Source: Pedobacter gandavensis
Lineage (GTDB): Bacteria; Bacteroidota; Bacteroidia; Sphingobacteriales; Sphingobacteriaceae
Direction of reading: 5' to 3'
Assembly: GCF_014172405.1 (NCBI RefSeq)
Contig: NZ_WNXC01000011.1
Location: 1 to 64,000 of the forward strand
Length of the DNA: 64,000 nucleotides
The position numbers and the translations under genes are program-made. Within the stretch, counting starts at the first letter, position 1; every line of letters begins with the position of its first letter. Shown here in pieces: positions 61,984 to 64,000 of this stretch. The notes beneath the pieces are model-generated. The model was not told the origin of the DNA, ran no database searches, and worked only from the letters and a program-made list of their open reading frames with translations.

Positions 61984-61991
61984 TATTTTTG
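61984..61991 (+). promoter_or_regulatory. -7 promoter box abutting the surE start
   Basis: TATTTTTG ends only 4 bp before the surE ATG at 61996, implying a leaderless or nearly leaderless transcript if it is used. Confidence 0.45.
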
Positions 61992-61995
61992 TAGT

Positions 61996-62775
61996 ATGAA
62001 GAAGCAAAATTCAAAACCCAATATATTAGTAGTCAATGATGATGGAATCACTGCGCCAGGTATTAAAAACCTGATTGAAGTGATGAGAGAACTGGGTAAT
62101 GTGGTGGTAGTTGCACCAGATGGTCCACAATCGGGTATGGGACACGCCATTACCATCGGAAAACCATTGCGTTTTGATCGTGTAGATCTTTATGAAGGCG
62201 TAGAAATGTACAAATGTTCAGGAACTCCTGTGGATTGCGTAAAACTGGCGGTAAATAAGATCTTTAAAGGTCAGAAACCTGATTTATGTGTGTCAGGAAT
62301 TAACCATGGTTTGAACAATTCTATCAATGTGATCTATTCAGGAACCATGTCTGCTGCGGTAGAAGGGGCGATTGAAGGAATTCCTTCAATTGGATTTTCA
62401 CTGGACGACTTCTCAGAAGCTGCTGATTTCAGCCATTGTAAGAAATTTATCAAGGTGATCTCTGAAGAAGTATTGAAAAACGGACTGCCACAGGCAACTT
62501 TACTCAATGTCAACTTTCCTAAAGGAGCAGACCTAAAAGGTATAAAGATCTGTCGCCAGGCAAATGCCAAATGGGCGGAAGATTTCGATGAGCGTAAAGA
62601 TCCTTACCAACGTCCTTATTACTGGTTAACTGGTGTTTTCCAAAATAACGATAAAGGAGAAGATACAGATGTATGGGCATTAGCACACGGTTTCGTATCT
62701 GTTGTTCCCGTGCAATTCGATTTAACGGCGCACCATGCGATCCCGGTATTGAACAGCTGGACATTTGATGTTTAG
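61996..62775 (+). CDS. surE: 5'/3'-nucleotidase SurE
   Basis: SurE is a metal-dependent phosphatase that removes phosphate from nucleoside monophosphates and is linked to stationary-phase survival. The 259-residue protein has the metal-binding VVNDDGITAPGI near the N-terminus, APDGPQSGMGHAIT, the SGINHGLNNSINVIYSGTMSAA core split across its middle, and GIPSIGFS. Its 3' end overlaps the next small membrane-protein gene by 8 bp, so at least three genes, ending in lpxB, appear translationally coupled. Confidence 0.96.
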   Translation: MKKQNSKPNILVVNDDGITAPGIKNLIEVMRELGNVVVVAPDGPQSGMGHAITIGKPLRFDRVDLYEGVEMYKCSGTPVDCVKLAVNKIFKGQKPDLCVSGINHGLNNSINVIYSGTMSAAVEGAIEGIPSIGFSLDDFSEAADFSHCKKFIKVISEEVLKNGLPQATLLNVNFPKGADLKGIKICRQANAKWAEDFDERKDPYQRPYYWLTGVFQNNDKGEDTDVWALAHGFVSVVPVQFDLTAHHAIPVLNSWTFDV

Positions 62776-63034
62776 ACGAGTTAAAGATTCGGTATTTATA
62801 GGACTGGGGGTCGGTATACTGGCTCCTGGTATCCTTGGAAGTATTTCCTGGTACCTGATGCATCGTTTTGCCTTTTTGGCCAAGGCAGATTTATTACTCA
62901 TCGCCTCCATTGCCGTAAACGCTTTATTACTCCAATACTTCTTTAAAATAAACAAGGAAAATACCGGTAGAGGGATTATTAGTGCTACATTTCTATGGGC
63001 TTTTCTCTTCTTTTTCTATAAAATCAACCAATAA
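62768..63034 (+). CDS. Small membrane protein between surE and lpxB, 88 residues
   Basis: I use the ATG at 62768; it overlaps the surE end by 8 bp, and an upstream TTG at 62765 would add only one residue. The protein has three hydrophobic segments (about 9-29, 40-58 and 70-86), joined by short basic loops, with no recognised motif. Its stop overlaps the lpxB start as TAATG. Being locked between surE and lpxB suggests a conserved envelope role, perhaps linked to lipid A assembly, but this is position-based inference only. Confidence 0.75.
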   Translation: MFRRVKDSVFIGLGVGILAPGILGSISWYLMHRFAFLAKADLLLIASIAVNALLLQYFFKINKENTGRGIISATFLWAFLFFFYKINQ

Positions 63035-64000
63035 TGAGATACTATTTAGTAGCTGGAGAAGCCTCCGGAGATTTACACGGCGCTAACTTAATGAAGGCGT
63101 TAAAGGAGGAAGATGCAGCTGCAGAATTTCGCTATTATGGGGGTGATAAAATGAAAGCAGAAGGAGGGGAGTTGAAAAAACACTACTCGGAAATGGCTTT
63201 TATGGGTTTTACCGAGGTTTTGATGAACTTAAGAACGATTTTCAGGAACATGAAAGCTTGTAAAGCAGATGTGCTGGCTTATCAACCTGATGTATTGATC
63301 CTGATTGATTTTCCAGGTTTTAACCTGAAGATCGCAGAATTTGCCAAAGCAAATGGGATTAAAGTCGCTTATTACATCTCACCTAAGGTTTGGGCCTGGA
63401 ACCAGAAGCGGGTATTAAAGATTAAAAAGATAGTAGATAAGCTATTTTGTATCTTGCCTTTTGAGGTCGATTTCTACAAAGGCTGGGGTATGGAGGTTGA
63501 TTATGTAGGAAATCCTTTATTGGATGAAATCGCACAATTTAAACCAGACCCGGAGTTTAAAACTAAATACAATCTTCATAAAGACATCATTGCCCTATTG
63601 CCGGGGAGCAGGAAACAGGAAATCGAACGATTACTTCCAGATATGTTAAGTGTCACCTCCGCTTTTCCTGATCAACAGTTTGTAGTAGCTGCTGCGCCTA
63701 GCTTTGAGGCTGCTTACTACCAACAATTTATAAATACTGCAAATGTAACCTTGGTTTTCGGACAGACCTACCAGTTGCTTCATGTGGCCAAAGCGGCAAT
63801 TGTAGCTTCGGGAACGGCAACCCTGGAAACGGCCTTGTTTCATGTGCCACAGGTTGTGGTATACCGGGGAGGAAAAATCTCTGTTGCCATTGCCCGTATG
63901 CTGGTAAAAATCCGCTTTATCTCTCTGGTAAACTTGATTATGGACCGAAAAGTTGTGACTGAACTCATTCAGGAAGACTGTAACACTTCACAAATCACTG
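63034..64000 (+). CDS. lpxB: Lipid-A-disaccharide synthase (cut by window end)
   Basis: LpxB joins lipid X and UDP-2,3-diacylglucosamine to make the lipid A disaccharide at the inner membrane. The visible 322 residues start MRYYLVAGEASGDLHGANLM, the family's defining N-terminus. They continue with VLILIDFPGFNLKIA, YYISPKVWAWNQKRVLKIK, LPGSRKQEIERLLP and the late ASGTATLETALFHVPQVVVY. A full protein is about 370 residues, so roughly 50 are beyond the edge. The start overlaps the preceding stop (TAATG). Confidence 0.96.
   Translation, partial: MRYYLVAGEASGDLHGANLMKALKEEDAAAEFRYYGGDKMKAEGGELKKHYSEMAFMGFTEVLMNLRTIFRNMKACKADVLAYQPDVLILIDFPGFNLKIAEFAKANGIKVAYYISPKVWAWNQKRVLKIKKIVDKLFCILPFEVDFYKGWGMEVDYVGNPLLDEIAQFKPDPEFKTKYNLHKDIIALLPGSRKQEIERLLPDMLSVTSAFPDQQFVVAAAPSFEAAYYQQFINTANVTLVFGQTYQLLHVAKAAIVASGTATLETALFHVPQVVVYRGGKISVAIARMLVKIRFISLVNLIMDRKVVTELIQEDCNTSQIT

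Noticed and set aside
1-64000. CRISPR arrays, insertion sequences, prophage, toxin-antitoxin or defence genes
   Set aside because: No direct-repeat array, transposase, integrase, phage structural gene or known defence domain was recognised in any frame.

Overview
The window reads as a chromosomal segment of a Bacteroidota bacterium, most likely a Sphingobacteriaceae member close to Pedobacter (inference). Supporting signs are about 40% GC, SusC/SusD pairs, FecI-type sigma with FecR anti-sigma, UvrA-, M16- and LepB-family forms typical of the phylum, phylum-restricted small proteins (DUF3098, DUF4295, DUF5683), weak Shine-Dalgarno signals, and -7 promoter boxes of the TAnnTTTG type. No rRNA, tRNA, CRISPR array, insertion sequence, prophage or plasmid function is visible. 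Nearly all the DNA is coding, and no gene is clearly broken. lpxB is cut by the right edge.

Layout. 1-9.1 kb: a small unknown gene and an ECF sigma factor (minus strand), a UvrA paralogue with a LysE-type exporter (plus), then a multi-span membrane protein, a CPA2-type antiporter and a small exported protein (minus). 9.2-13.9 kb: a minus-strand housekeeping cluster ftsX, DUF3098, uppP, truB, yitT-like, ribF, linking cell division, wall lipid recycling, tRNA modification and flavin synthesis. 14.2-24.7 kb: a lipoprotein, a ClC chloride channel, leuS, an outer-membrane beta-barrel protein, an orphan peptide-binding lipoprotein, an unknown protein and an FMN reductase. 24.9-29.3 kb: parA, parB, DUF5683, dapB, lepB, apparently one transcription unit ending in a strong terminator.

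29.5-35.9 kb: a ROK regulator followed by a SusC/SusD_2 uptake pair with no enzyme gene. 36-41.7 kb: a minus-strand core block rpmB, rpmG, DUF4295, ftsY, rimO, bshC and an LDH2-family dehydrogenase. 41.9-55.7 kb: the most accessory-looking part. It holds an unknown protein, a FecI-type sigma factor, its FecR anti-sigma, an STN-bearing SusC with its SusD, a second diverged SusC/SusD pair and a sulfatase. This looks like a small polysaccharide-utilisation-type locus for a sulfated ligand, sensed from the cell surface. 55.8-64 kb: acs, a redox-dead thioredoxin-like exported protein, CsbD, an M16 protease, and surE, a small membrane protein and lpxB in a tightly coupled run.

I did not find a clearly new defence or mobile system. 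The best leads are the tandem, asymmetric SusCD-sulfatase locus with an internal terminator, unknown small proteins locked into core operons (DUF3098, DUF5683, the 88-residue protein between surE and lpxB), the UvrA paralogue with an incomplete first zinc site, and several unexplained inverted or degenerate repeats in intergenic DNA.
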